Shown: positions 8,808-18,193, numbered from the stretch's first letter. The stretch is 64,000 bases of DNA from Empedobacter falsenii (GCF_019308355.1 NZ_JAAGKM010000004.1:62001-126000), one strand, 5' to 3'. The notes: a model not told the origin generated them from the sequence alone. Translations and numbers: made by a program.

Positions 8808-10115
8808 TTAATAAGCAATTTGCATTTTTATTTTCTTATTTTTCACTTTCTGTCCGTTTAGTTTCTTTAATAAATCAGGAACTTTTTTTCGGTTAATTGC
8901 AACATAAGAAGTCGTATCTTTTACTTCGATAATTCCGACATCATTTTTTTCTAGGTTTCCTTTTTTAAATAAAAATCCCACGATATCAACCTTGTTTACT
9001 TTATCTTTTTTTCCTGCAGAAATATAAATCGTTTGGTAAGGAGTACGTTCTGGAATTTTATAAGTTCCTCCTACATTTTCGACAGGTAAATTTTCTTTAA
9101 CAAAAGGAAAATGCTCTTCATTACTGATAATTAAATACACAAAACCTTTCGCATTCATACGCGCTGTACGCCCATTACGGTGAATAAAAGCAGCTTCTTT
9201 TGCAGGTAATTGATAATGAATAATCGAATCTACTTCTGGAATATCCAAACCACGCGCAGCCAAATCTGTTGTAATTAAAACTCGAACCGAATCATTTCTG
9301 AATTTCAGTAACGCACGTTCGCGTTCGTCTTGTTCCATTCCACCATGAAAACTTTCACGCGCAATTCCTTTTTCATGCAACAAATTACTAATACGGTCGA
9401 CAGCATCACGGTGATTACAGAAAATCAACATGCGTTTGCTTCCAATTTTGCAAATCAAATTAAATAAAGTATCCAATTTTTCTTCTGAAATGGTGTTAAC
9501 CACTTTCATATGTAAATCAGGCTTTACCTCGATTTGTTTTAGATAGCTCACAATTTTTTCGTCATTCAATCCGACAAATTCTGGAATGCTTTCCATTTCT
9601 GTTGCAGAAGTCAAAATACGTTGTTTCAAGCCAGAAAGTTGCTCAACAATAAAGCTCATATCTTCTTGAAAACCTAATTCTAACGCTTTATCAAACTCGT
9701 CTAAAATTAAAGTCTGAACAGTTGAAGGATCAAAATTTTCGTTACGCAAATGATACGCAATACGTCCTGGAGTCCCTATTAATACAGCCGGAGCTTCTAA
9801 CAAAGTATTTTGCTCAACTTTTGTATTGTGTCCACCATAACAACACGTTACTTTATAATCAGATTTCATCGATTTGAAAACTGTTTCGATTTGTAAAGCT
9901 AATTCACGAGCAGGAACTAAAATTAAGGTTTGAACACCTTTTATATCTGGATTTAAATCTCTTAAAGTCGGAAATAAAAACGCCAATGTTTTACCAGAAC
10001 CTGTTGGTGATAATAGAATTAAATCTCGTTGATTTTCGGACATTTTGAATGCTGAACGTTGCATTGCATTCATATCTTTGATGCCCAAATTTTTATAAAG
10101 TAAATCGATTTGCAT
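8808..10115 (-). CDS. DEAD-box RNA helicase, DbpA-like
   Basis: ATP-dependent RNA helicase, 435 residues. Motif I is SPTGSGKT (36-43), motif Ia PARELALQ, motif Ib GTPGR. Motif II is DEFD (139-142) rather than DEAD, motif III SAT (170-172), motif V TTDLAARGLDIP and motif VI HRNGRTAR (312-319). After the two RecA domains, residues 360-435 match the DbpA RNA-binding domain (TIYISAGKKDKVNKVDIVGF...ATSY-like VKDTTSYVAI), which in E. coli targets 23S rRNA hairpin 92. A role in large-subunit assembly is therefore likely. A perfect -7 box lies only 5 bases before the ATG. Confidence 0.93.
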   Translation of the reverse strand: MQIDLLYKNLGIKDMNAMQRSAFKMSENQRDLILLSPTGSGKTLAFLFPTLRDLNPDIKGVQTLILVPARELALQIETVFKSMKSDYKVTCCYGGHNTKVEQNTLLEAPAVLIGTPGRIAYHLRNENFDPSTVQTLILDEFDKALELGFQEDMSFIVEQLSGLKQRILTSATEMESIPEFVGLNDEKIVSYLKQIEVKPDLHMKVVNTISEEKLDTLFNLICKIGSKRMLIFCNHRDAVDRISNLLHEKGIARESFHGGMEQDERERALLKFRNDSVRVLITTDLAARGLDIPEVDSIIHYQLPAKEAAFIHRNGRTARMNAKGFVYLIISNEEHFPFVKENLPVENVGGTYKIPERTPYQTIYISAGKKDKVNKVDIVGFLFKKGNLEKNDVGIIEVKDTTSYVAINRKKVPDLLKKLNGQKVKNKKIKMQIAY

Positions 10116-10119
10116 ACTG

Positions 10120-10127
10120 CAAAAATA
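10120..10127 (-). promoter_or_regulatory. -7 promoter box directly before the DEAD-box gene
   Basis: Minus-strand TATTTTTG, a perfect TAnnTTTG match. Its final G lies 5 bases from the A of the ATG at 10115, so the transcript would have almost no leader. Confidence 0.5.
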
Positions 10128-10142
10128 GTCTATTCTTTCGAA

Positions 10143-10676
10143 TTAATCATTTTTTGACGCTGTAGAAATCTTATAATCTTCCATAAATTCGTCAAAAAGA
10201 TTCATGATTTCGAAGTGATTTTTATCTAATGTATTTGCGTCAAACGAAACAACAGCACCATATATTTTATTCCAAAATCTCATGCGCGCTTGTAGGAATT
10301 TTTGAGATTCATTATTGATAAACTTATCAGCATCAACAACTTTTACATTGATGACACGTTGACGAGGTAATTTCAGTTCTTCAATTTCCAAGATTTTTCC
10401 CCATTCAATATAATTCAAATGATCCGTAGGTTTGTAAACAATTCCTTTTTTATCAATCAATAAAATCAATTGTTTTTTCATCAATTTTTTGATTGAAACG
10501 ATGATGAATAGTAAACTTGGAACAAATAAAACTCCGCTTAAAATTTTTGCAGTTTGCGGAGAATTAACTTGATTGGCGTTTAGAAATAAATAAATTGAAC
10601 AAGCAAAAAATAAAAGACTACCGAATAATAATCCCCAATTGCTTGTTTGTTTTGCGTAAACTTTAACTGAATTCAA
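10143..10676 (-). CDS. Small membrane protein, STM3941-like
   Basis: 177 residues with two hydrophobic segments near the N-terminus (about 15-32 and 43-60). A soluble domain then starts QLILLIDKKGIVYKPTDHLNYIEWGKILEIEE, which reads like a bacterial PH-like or YcxB-type domain. The layout resembles the STM3941 family; I am not certain of that name. It has its own -7 box (10692-10699) and is followed after 27 bp by the DEAD-box gene. Function unknown. Confidence 0.75.
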   Translation of the reverse strand: MNSVKVYAKQTSNWGLLFGSLLFFACSIYLFLNANQVNSPQTAKILSGVLFVPSLLFIIVSIKKLMKKQLILLIDKKGIVYKPTDHLNYIEWGKILEIEELKLPRQRVINVKVVDADKFINNESQKFLQARMRFWNKIYGAVVSFDANTLDKNHFEIMNLFDEFMEDYKISTASKND

Positions 10677-10691
10677 TTGATTTTGTTTTTA

Positions 10692-10699
10692 CAAAAATA
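10692..10699 (-). promoter_or_regulatory. -7 promoter box for the 177-aa membrane protein
   Basis: Minus-strand TATTTTTG, a perfect TAnnTTTG match, 16 bases before the ATG at 10676. Confidence 0.5.
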
Positions 10700-10730
10700 T
10701 AGATTTTAATCTTAATTAAAGGTTATAAAA

Positions 10731-10756
10731 AAGAGTCTCAAAAAACTGAGACTCTT
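10731..10756 (-). terminator. Terminator after the first acyl-CoA synthetase
   Basis: Perfect 10-bp stem AAGAGTCTCA / TGAGACTCTT with a 6-nt loop, followed on the minus strand by a T run. Confidence 0.9.
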
Positions 10757-10761
10757 ATTAA

Positions 10762-12525
10762 TTATCCAAAAATTTCTTGGTATTGTTTCTTGTATTTTTC
10801 TAAAATAATTTTACGTTTAAATTTTAACGTTGGCGTTAATTCTCCACCTTCTACGGTCATTTCATTTGGAATAATTGCAATCTTTTTGATTTGTTCCCAA
10901 TGTCCAAAATGATTATTCAGTTGATTGATTTCATCTTCTAATTTCTTTTTGACAACATCACTTTTCTGAAATTCATCATGAGGAAGATTTACAATTTCAG
11001 AAGCATTTGACTGCGCCCATTTTTTGAGATTTGTATAACTCGGAACCACAAAAGCTCCAGGAAACTTCTCGCCTTCTCCAACAACCATCAATTGCTCGAT
11101 GAATGGCGATTCTACCATTTTCATTTCGATTTGTTGTGGAACAATATATTTTCCTCCCGAAGTTTTGTACATTTCTTTTTTACGGTCAACAATTTTCAAG
11201 AATTTATTGTCAACCCATTCGCCAATATCCCCCGTATATAACCAACCATCTTTGATTTCTTCGGCAGTTTTTTCTGGTAAATTATGATAACCCATCATCA
11301 CAATATCACCTTTTACTAAAATTTCGCCATCATCAGCCAATTTTACTTCAACACCTTTCAACGGAGGTCCAACAGTTCCTATCTTTTTACCTCGACGAAA
11401 ACAATTCACCGCAATTACTGGCGAAGCTTCTGTCAATCCATAACCTTCATAAATTGGAATTTCGGCAGCTAAAAATACGCGAACAATTCGTTGTTGAATC
11501 GCTGCACTTCCCGTTACAATGGCTTTTAATTCGCCACCAAGTCCTTCGTACCATTTGTGTAAAACTAATTTTCGGGCAATTGCTAATTTCAAATTATAAA
11601 TTGTAGAACGCTGATCATCTTCTAACACAAACTCATCGCCAACTTTTACAGCCCAATCAAAAATAGATTTCTTAAAACCTGATAATTGAGCTCCCGTTTG
11701 CATGATTTTTTCATAAACTTTTTCAATCACACGAGGAACAGCCGTAATCATATGCGGTTTAATTTCTTTTAAATTATCGCCAATCTTCTCCATCGATTCT
11801 GCAAAATATATCGAAATCCCCATGTACACATACAAATACTGAATTGTTCGCTCATACGCATGACAAGCAGGAAGAAAGGTCAAAGCACGATCATAAGGAT
11901 CAAGTGGTGTTGAATATTCGCAAGCCATAACATCTGCAATAATATTTTTGTGCGACAACATCACACCTTTCGGATTTCCCGTTGTTCCTGATGTATAGAT
12001 TAAAAAAGCTAAATCTTCGTGCTTTACATTTGCGGCACGTTTGTCTATTTCTTCTTGTTGAATTGTTTTTCCTTTTTCGATTAAAACATTCCAACTTTCT
12101 GTATTTTCAAATTCATCAATCGAGTACAGTTGCTCTAATGAAGGCAATTTTGTTTTGAGTTGATTGATTCGCGTATACAAATCGAGATTACTTGTAAAAC
12201 ACAATTTTATAGCCGAATCGCTAAAAATATATTCGTAATCGCTGTCAGAAATATTCGGATAAATCGCTACCACAACAGCTCCGATTTGTTGTATCGCATA
12301 ATCTATCATATTCCATTCGACACGATTTTCTGAGATTAATCCCACTTTTTCACCTGGTTGAACTCCACAAGCGATTAATCCTTTTGAGATTGCATCAACA
12401 TGTTCTAAAAAAGTTGTGGTTTTCATTGGTTTCCATTCTCCATTTTGTTTGGATACAAACATGGATAAATCAGGAAACTTTTCCAGCTGACGTTTTGGTA
12501 AATCAAAAATTCTGGTTGCTTCCAT
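10762..12525 (-). CDS. Long-chain acyl-CoA synthetase (AMP-forming), copy 1
   Basis: Activates fatty acids to acyl-CoA through an acyl-AMP intermediate. The 587-residue protein starts MEATRIFDLPKRQLEKFPDL; this ATG matches the starts of both paralogues, so an in-frame Met 36 codons upstream is not used here. Motifs are the P-loop LIYTSGTTGNPKGVMLSH, the mid motif YEGYGLTEASPVIAV, the hinge GDIGEWVDNKFLKIVDRKKEMYKTSGGKYIVP and the C-terminal catalytic Lys in LTPTLKFKRK. It is one of three tandem paralogues, each with its own terminator. All share the FACS-like long form without a transmembrane segment. Chain-length preference cannot be read from sequence. Confidence 0.94.
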   Translation of the reverse strand: MEATRIFDLPKRQLEKFPDLSMFVSKQNGEWKPMKTTTFLEHVDAISKGLIACGVQPGEKVGLISENRVEWNMIDYAIQQIGAVVVAIYPNISDSDYEYIFSDSAIKLCFTSNLDLYTRINQLKTKLPSLEQLYSIDEFENTESWNVLIEKGKTIQQEEIDKRAANVKHEDLAFLIYTSGTTGNPKGVMLSHKNIIADVMACEYSTPLDPYDRALTFLPACHAYERTIQYLYVYMGISIYFAESMEKIGDNLKEIKPHMITAVPRVIEKVYEKIMQTGAQLSGFKKSIFDWAVKVGDEFVLEDDQRSTIYNLKLAIARKLVLHKWYEGLGGELKAIVTGSAAIQQRIVRVFLAAEIPIYEGYGLTEASPVIAVNCFRRGKKIGTVGPPLKGVEVKLADDGEILVKGDIVMMGYHNLPEKTAEEIKDGWLYTGDIGEWVDNKFLKIVDRKKEMYKTSGGKYIVPQQIEMKMVESPFIEQLMVVGEGEKFPGAFVVPSYTNLKKWAQSNASEIVNLPHDEFQKSDVVKKKLEDEINQLNNHFGHWEQIKKIAIIPNEMTVEGGELTPTLKFKRKIILEKYKKQYQEIFG

Positions 12526-12646
12526 AGCGTACTTATAGTTTTGTAATTTTGAAAATAATTCGTCGAAAATAGCGTAAAATGATGAGTTTTTCAAAAATTT
12601 TATCTTCAACTTAAAAAGAATTATATTCGTCATAACTATTACAATT

Positions 12647-13033
12647 ATGAAATATCTAATTTTATTTCTCTTATTATTTTACTCTTGCAGTTCTGATTTT
12701 AAAAAGTCTTATATAATTGGAGATATTAAATTATATGAATTACAATGTTCTGGACACTATTATTTAAGCACTGATAATTGTGATTGTAAACATTTACCAA
12801 CTAATTATTTTATTCCAAAAGGAGAAAATGATTCATTTTTTGAATTATTCTTAAGAGAGAATAATGGTAAACTTCAAGTTAATTCACTTTATAATGAATT
12901 TGAAACTCATGGAAATAGCTAAGAGAAAGTAGATTTTATTATATATACCGATAACGCTTCTTTTATGGATAGTATTGAAAAAGTAGATTATACTGTGATT
13001 CGTGGTTATACTAACGAAAGAATGAATCCATAA
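12647..13033 (+). pseudogene. Small lipoprotein gene with an internal in-frame stop
   Basis: The reading frame begins with a lipoprotein signal peptide (MKYLILFLLLFYSC, lipobox Cys14) and runs 91 codons to a TAA at 12920-12922. The same frame then continues for 36 more sense codons with normal composition (EKVDFIIYTDNASFMDSIEK and on to NERMNP) and stops at 13031-13033, a few bases before a terminator. A single A-to-T change of an AAA codon would explain this, giving an intact form of about 128 residues. Alternatively the 91-residue product is functional. It lies on the opposite strand between two acyl-CoA synthetase genes. No family recognised. Confidence 0.6.
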
Positions 13034-13036
13034 AAA

Positions 13037-13070
13037 AATCCCTCAACTCATGATGAATTGAGGGATTTTT
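13037..13070. terminator. Bidirectional terminator
   Basis: Stem around CCCTCAA / TTGAGGG, extended by A/T pairs and a partly paired TCAT/ATGA centre, with A and T runs on both sides. It ends the lipoprotein gene (+) and the second acyl-CoA synthetase (-). Confidence 0.88.
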
Positions 13071-14846
13071 TTATTTATAAATTTCTTCGAATTCTTTCTG
13101 ATATTTCTTTAGAATAACTTTACGTTTTAATTTCAAAGTTGGAGTTAATTCTTCACCTTCAATCGTAAATTCATGCGCTAAAATTGCTGGTTTCTTAATC
13201 TGTTCCCAATTTCCAAAAAACTGATTTGCTTTACGAACTTCTTGATTAATTACTTTATGAACTTCTGTAGATGCTATGAATTCATCGCGAGAAAGATTAC
13301 TAATTTCAGGTGCATTTTCTTTTGCCCATTCTTTCAGATTTGCATAATTCGGAACAATAAAAGCTGACGCAAATTTTTGCGCATCACCAACAATCATTGC
13401 TTGCTCAATAAAATTTGATTCGACAAGTTTTGTTTCAATTGGTTGAGGAACAACATATTTTCCACCAGAAATTTTGAACATTTCCTTTTTACGATCAATG
13501 ATTTTCAAGAAATGACCTTCTCCTTCCTCCCAAACTCCAATATCACCTGTGTGCAACCATCCATCAATAATGACCTCATCGGTCGCTTTTTGATTTTTAT
13601 AATAGCCCATCATCACATTAGGACCTTGAACCAAAATTTCTCCATCTTCGGCTAATTTTACCTTAACATCTTTTATTGGTGAACCCACAGTCCCTATTCG
13701 AACACCTAATTTATGCGGATTATTTACAGTGATTAAAGGCGAAGTTTCCGTCATTCCATATCCTTCAAAAAATGGTAATCCAGCCGCCATAAAAACACGC
13801 GCAATTTTACCTTGCAACGAAGCACTTCCCGAAATAATATATTTGAAATTACCTCCTAACGCTTCATAAAATTTATTCAAAACTAATTTTCGAGCTAAAG
13901 CTAACTTCACATTATACACCAAAGATCGTTTCTTCGCATCAGGTTCATATTGAGAAGCAATATTAATCGCCCAATCAAAAACTTTTCGTTTTTTTCCTGT
14001 TAAAGCGCTACCTGTTTTTAGGATTTTCTCATAAACTTTTTCCATCACTCGAGGAACAGCAGTCATGATATGAGGTTGTACTTCATTGATATTATCACCA
14101 ATTTTTTCAAAACCTTCGGCGAAATAAACCGTTACACCAATATATAAATAGGTATAAATTACAGTTCTTTCGTATGTATGACAAGGCGGTAAAAAAGTCA
14201 AACCTCTTGTTCCTTCTTCTAACACTACAATTTCTTTTGCCGCAATAAAATTCGAAACCAAATTATTATGAGATAACATTACACCTTTCGGTTTTCCTGT
14301 TGTACCAGACGTATAAATTAAAGTTGCTAAATCTGAATTTCGGACAATTGAACTAAGGTTATTTACATATTCGTCTGTAATATCTTTTCCAATTTCTTTT
14401 AATTCTGACCAATTTCGAGAATCTGGGAACTCATTAATAGCAAAAACGTATTCTAAACTATAAATTGTGCCAAACATTTTATTGATACGTTCATACAAAT
14501 TTTTTGTACTTACAATACACAATTGTATTTCTGCATCATTGAAAATAAATTGATATTCAAAATCTGTAATATTTGGATAAATCGCTACTACAACAGCACC
14601 AATTTGCTGAATTGCAAAATCAATTACATGCCATTCATAGCGGCTTTCACATACAAGTCCTACTCGATCGCCAGGTTTAACTCCCAAAGCCAATAAACCT
14701 TTAGAGATTTCTCTTGTTTGCGCAATAAATTCGGATGGTTTTGTAAACTTCCATTCGCCATCTATTTTACTTGCAAACATATTATGATTGGGATAAAGTT
14801 CTTGTTGACGATAAGCTAAGTCAAAAATTCGTGTAGGATTATTCAT
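13071..14846 (-). CDS. Long-chain acyl-CoA synthetase (AMP-forming), copy 2
   Basis: 591-residue paralogue starting MNNPTRIFDLAYRQQELYPN. It has the P-loop LIYTSGTTGKPKGVMLSH, EGYGMTETSPLITVNNPH, and the hinge GDIGVWEEGEGHFLKIIDRKKEMFKISGGKYVVP. The hinge is longer by a few residues (EEGEGH) than in copies 1 and 3. The C-terminal LTPTLKLKRK holds the catalytic Lys. The substrate pocket region differs from the other copies (PCHTYERTVIYTYLYIG against PACHAYER). It is expected in the cytoplasm or at the inner face of the membrane. The gap to copy 3 carries a terminator, so the three are separate units. Confidence 0.94.
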   Translation of the reverse strand: MNNPTRIFDLAYRQQELYPNHNMFASKIDGEWKFTKPSEFIAQTREISKGLLALGVKPGDRVGLVCESRYEWHVIDFAIQQIGAVVVAIYPNITDFEYQFIFNDAEIQLCIVSTKNLYERINKMFGTIYSLEYVFAINEFPDSRNWSELKEIGKDITDEYVNNLSSIVRNSDLATLIYTSGTTGKPKGVMLSHNNLVSNFIAAKEIVVLEEGTRGLTFLPPCHTYERTVIYTYLYIGVTVYFAEGFEKIGDNINEVQPHIMTAVPRVMEKVYEKILKTGSALTGKKRKVFDWAINIASQYEPDAKKRSLVYNVKLALARKLVLNKFYEALGGNFKYIISGSASLQGKIARVFMAAGLPFFEGYGMTETSPLITVNNPHKLGVRIGTVGSPIKDVKVKLAEDGEILVQGPNVMMGYYKNQKATDEVIIDGWLHTGDIGVWEEGEGHFLKIIDRKKEMFKISGGKYVVPQPIETKLVESNFIEQAMIVGDAQKFASAFIVPNYANLKEWAKENAPEISNLSRDEFIASTEVHKVINQEVRKANQFFGNWEQIKKPAILAHEFTIEGEELTPTLKLKRKVILKKYQKEFEEIYK

Positions 14847-14924
14847 TTTCTAAATACTAAACTTTATAAAAAAGAGTGCAAATTTGGTTCAAAATTTTCA
14901 TAAATCAGTTTTATTTCATGAAAA

Positions 14925-14950
14925 AAGCAAGATTAATAAAAATCTTGCTT
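14925..14950 (-). terminator. Terminator after the third acyl-CoA synthetase
   Basis: Perfect stem AAGCAAGATT / AATCTTGCTT with a 6-nt loop, then a T run on the minus strand. Confidence 0.9.
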
Positions 14951-14977
14951 CATTATTTTTCTAAAAAATTGATGTTT

Positions 14978-16744
14978 TTATTGATAAATTCCGTCAATTT
15001 CTTTTTTATATTTTTCTGAAATGATTTTACGTTTCATCTTCAAAGTTGGTGTTAATTCTCCCGCTTCAATTGTAAATTCATAAGATAATAAATGAAATTT
15101 TTTAATTTTTTCCCAATTTCCAAAATTGATATTTAATTTGTTGATCTCATTTCCTATCAATTCATAAATTTTTGGATGTGTTAAAAACTCTTCACGAGGT
15201 AAATTAATCAATGAAGATTCATTTGTTTTTGCCCAATCAATACAGTTTTCATAAGAAGGAATAACCAAAGCAGCCGGGAATTTTCGTCCTTCTCCAACTA
15301 CCATAATTTGTTCGATATAATTAGATTCGGAAAGAATTTTCTCAATTTGTTGTGGCACAACATATTTTCCTCCAGAAGTTTTGAACATTTCTTTTTTACG
15401 ATCGATAATTTTTAAGAATTTATCATCAACCCATTCACCAATATCGCCCGTATACAACCAACCATCTTTCAAAACTTCAGCAGTCGCTACAGGATTTTTA
15501 TAATATCCTTGCATGATATTTTTACCTTTTGCTAAGATTTCTCCATCTTCAGCTAATTTAATTTCGATATCAATCAGAGGAATTCCGACAGTTCCGATTT
15601 TCATTCCACGTTTGATACAATTTACAGATAAACAAGGTCCGGCTTCTGTTAAACCATAACCCTCGTAAATTGGAATTCCGGCTGCTAAATACAATTTTAA
15701 TAAACGAGTTTGTAAAGTTGCACTTCCCGATGCAATTCCTTTGACATTACCGCCAAGCGCCGCTTTCCATTTCGAAAAAATTAATTTTCGAGCAATGTTT
15801 AATTGAAATTTATACCAAGCAGAAAGTTTTGATTCATCTAAATCATACTGTTCTCCTAACGAAATTGCCCAAAAGAATAAAGCTCTTTTAACTCCTGTTA
15901 ATTGTTCTCCAGTCGCCATTATTTTATCGTAAACTTTCTCTAAAACACGTGGAACAGCCGAAAAAATATGTGGTTGAACTTCTTTCATATCTTGCCCAAT
16001 CGTATCCATTGATTGTGCAAAATAGATTGGTAATCCCATTTTGATGTACACGTATTGAAAGACGCGTTCATACGCATGACAAGCAGGTAAAAAAGACAAC
16101 GCTTTATCATACGCTTTTACAGGAAAAGAATATTCGGAACTATTGACATCAGCCAATAAATTTTCGTGAGAAAGCATAACGCCTTTCGGGTTTCCTGTTG
16201 TTCCAGAAGTATAAATAAGAGTTGCTAAATCAGTTGGTTTTACATTGTCCATCTTCGTTTGTAAAACCTCATCAGAAATAGAAATTCCTTTCGAAATTAG
16301 CTCAATCCAATTTGGTGTATGCGGATAAGTATTAAATGTATAAACTTGTTCAAGATTTGGAATACGATCTTTGATTCCTAATAATCGTTGATACAACGCA
16401 TCATTGCTCACAAAACAAAGTTTAATTTCGGCATCATTTAGAATAAATTCGTAATCATTATCCGAAATATTGGGATAAATTGCCACAACAACAGCTCCAA
16501 TTTGCTGAATTGCAAAATCTACTAAATTCCATTCTAAACGATTTTCGCTGATTAACGCAACTTTATCATTTTGTTGAACACCATTTGCAATCAAACCTTT
16601 CGAAATATTATTTACTCGATTGATAAAATCTGTTGTCGAAATTCCCTTCCATTCTCCTTTTTCTTTGTAATTAAAAATCGAAATGTTAGGTGTATTTTTT
16701 TCTTGAAATCGAGATAAATCGAATACTCTTTGTGGTTGTTTCAT
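14978..16744 (-). CDS. Long-chain acyl-CoA synthetase (AMP-forming), copy 3
   Basis: 588-residue paralogue starting MKQPQRVFDLSRFQEKNTPN; this ATG aligns with the starts of the other copies and is preferred over an in-frame one 21 bases upstream. P-loop LIYTSGTTGNPKGVMLSH, YEGYGLTEAGPCLSVNC, hinge GDIGEWVDDKFLKIIDRKKEMFKTSGGKYVVP and the Lys in LTPTLKMKRK are all present. It is closer to copy 1 than to copy 2 (PACHAYER and the hinge). It is the first of the three in transcription order, each with its own terminator. No promoter box was recognised upstream. Confidence 0.94.
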   Translation of the reverse strand: MKQPQRVFDLSRFQEKNTPNISIFNYKEKGEWKGISTTDFINRVNNISKGLIANGVQQNDKVALISENRLEWNLVDFAIQQIGAVVVAIYPNISDNDYEFILNDAEIKLCFVSNDALYQRLLGIKDRIPNLEQVYTFNTYPHTPNWIELISKGISISDEVLQTKMDNVKPTDLATLIYTSGTTGNPKGVMLSHENLLADVNSSEYSFPVKAYDKALSFLPACHAYERVFQYVYIKMGLPIYFAQSMDTIGQDMKEVQPHIFSAVPRVLEKVYDKIMATGEQLTGVKRALFFWAISLGEQYDLDESKLSAWYKFQLNIARKLIFSKWKAALGGNVKGIASGSATLQTRLLKLYLAAGIPIYEGYGLTEAGPCLSVNCIKRGMKIGTVGIPLIDIEIKLAEDGEILAKGKNIMQGYYKNPVATAEVLKDGWLYTGDIGEWVDDKFLKIIDRKKEMFKTSGGKYVVPQQIEKILSESNYIEQIMVVGEGRKFPAALVIPSYENCIDWAKTNESSLINLPREEFLTHPKIYELIGNEINKLNINFGNWEKIKKFHLLSYEFTIEAGELTPTLKMKRKIISEKYKKEIDGIYQ

Positions 16745-16849
16745 ATTCTTGAAATAAGGATACAAATTTCTGCTAATTCTTTCTACTTTAGAAATTATTT
16801 ACTCATTCTTTTCTCAAAAAAATTAAGTTTATTATCAATAAAAATCATT

Positions 16850-17504
16850 TTATTTTTTTGCAATAATTATACTATACTCTCTTTCAACTTTTTCGCCAGC
16901 TTTGCTAATTACACTTTCTGAAAATGTTTTTCTATTTTCAATAGAAAATTTAGCTGATTTCAATAGTTTTATCACTTCGTCTTCTGTGTATAAATTGAAG
17001 CCAAATTGAGTAAAAGGTAAAGTTTCCATAAATTCCTTTTTAGCAAAAGTAAGAGCAAATTCCCCATTGAATTTCAAGACTCTATAAATTTCACTCAAGA
17101 AAAATTTAGGATTTTTCCAAAAATAGATTGTATTCACTGTGAAAATTTTATCAAAACGTTTTTCATAAAAAATGAATTCTTTCATCCATAATTATTTCAA
17201 ATCTAATATTTGCATTCAAATAATCAGAATTGTTCGTGATAGCACTATTTTTCATGACCTGTGAAAGTTCTAAACCAATATATTCTAAATCCTTTGCTTG
17301 ATTTAATACATAAGGTAAATGCTTACAATTTCCATGACCTAACTCTAATATTTGTTCTTTATTTTGTAATTGTAAATGATCTATTGTCGTTTTTATCATA
17401 CCAAAATTACTTTCATTCATTTGCTCACCAACTTCAATTCCTTCGTCTCCATTTGGACAACTCAATTGTTCCGCAAGATTTTGTAAATCAATATTATTTT
17501 TCAT
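16850..17504 (-). pseudogene. Class I SAM-dependent methyltransferase, frameshifted
   Basis: Two overlapping frames make one methyltransferase. The first frame (17504 down to 17163, 113 codons) carries the SAM-binding motif I (ILELGHGNCKHLPYVL) and the acidic end of strand 2 (YIGLELS). The second (down to 16850) carries FDKIFTVNTIYFWKNPKFFL and YRVLKFNGEFALTFA, motifs II and III of the same fold. The frames meet at a run of six Ts (about 17160-17165). Removing one T joins them as DERIHFYEKRFDKIF. The product is therefore cut by a +1 insertion, unless it is a sequencing error or the frameshift is programmed. The substrate is unknown. Confidence 0.8.
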
Positions 17505-17587
17505 TAAATTTATTTATATAGAATAATTCTAAATTAATAAATATTAATCATTGTTCGCGTGATTTTAATCATTTAAAAATTACATCT

Positions 17588-17595
17588 TACCTTTG
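17588..17595 (+). promoter_or_regulatory. -7 promoter box for the 193-aa protein
   Basis: TACCTTTG, a perfect TAnnTTTG match, 16 bases before the ATG at 17612. Confidence 0.55.
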
Positions 17596-17611
17596 AAAAA
17601 TAGTAAAATAG

Positions 17612-18193
17612 ATGAAGGATATTATACGAACTGAAGACGAAGATGATTTCAAATTGTTTTGTTTGGAATCTGTAGCAGATATTGAAGAGCAAAATGATTC
17701 GCAATTATTGGAATTTTTGGAACATTTGGCTCGAGAATTTCAGATTACAAATGTTTATAAAACGACTGATAGCTTTGAAGGTTTCGAAGAAAGTTTGACC
17801 AATCTTCTTTATCATGATAAATATTTTAGAGATTATAAAATCATTTATTTAGTTTTTGAAGGCGAAGGAAATCAAATTCAAATTGATGATTATTACTATA
17901 GTTTGGAAGAAGTAGCAGAAATTTTTCAAGGAAAACTAACCGATAAAATTGTTCATTTTGCAAATACAATGAGTTTAAATTTGGAAGACGAAAGTTTTCA
18001 ATATTTTATTGATGTTACAGGAGCAAAAGCCTTATCTGGATATGTAAACCCTTCTCCAATTTTGAGTACAATTTTAGATCAATATTATTTTTGTTTAGCA
18101 AAAGAAATTGATGACGAAGAAGAGCTTGTACATGCATTGTTTGATAAACACGCCAATATATGCCTGAAATTAGGATTTAGATTGTATCATTAA
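17612..18193 (+). CDS. Acidic protein of unknown function, 193 aa
   Basis: Soluble, acidic, no signal peptide. Centre and end read YLVFEGEGNQIQIDDYYYSLEE, IVHFANTMSLNLEDESFQYF and DVTGAKALSGYVNPSP. This order (buried strand with VFEGEG, a VHFA strand, a GAKALSGY turn) recalls the Bacteroidetes family DUF6642, which looks like a degenerate CHAT/caspase-type fold. That assignment is uncertain and no catalytic His/Cys pair is evident. The gene stands alone, with a good -7 box, 65 bp before the alkaline phosphatase gene. Confidence 0.8.
   Translation: MKDIIRTEDEDDFKLFCLESVADIEEQNDSQLLEFLEHLAREFQITNVYKTTDSFEGFEESLTNLLYHDKYFRDYKIIYLVFEGEGNQIQIDDYYYSLEEVAEIFQGKLTDKIVHFANTMSLNLEDESFQYFIDVTGAKALSGYVNPSPILSTILDQYYFCLAKEIDDEEELVHALFDKHANICLKLGFRLYH

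Noticed and set aside
12526-12633. 36-codon N-terminal extension of acyl-CoA synthetase copy 1
   Set aside because: Both paralogues start at the equivalent of 12525, and the extension has no homologous part or coherent signal.
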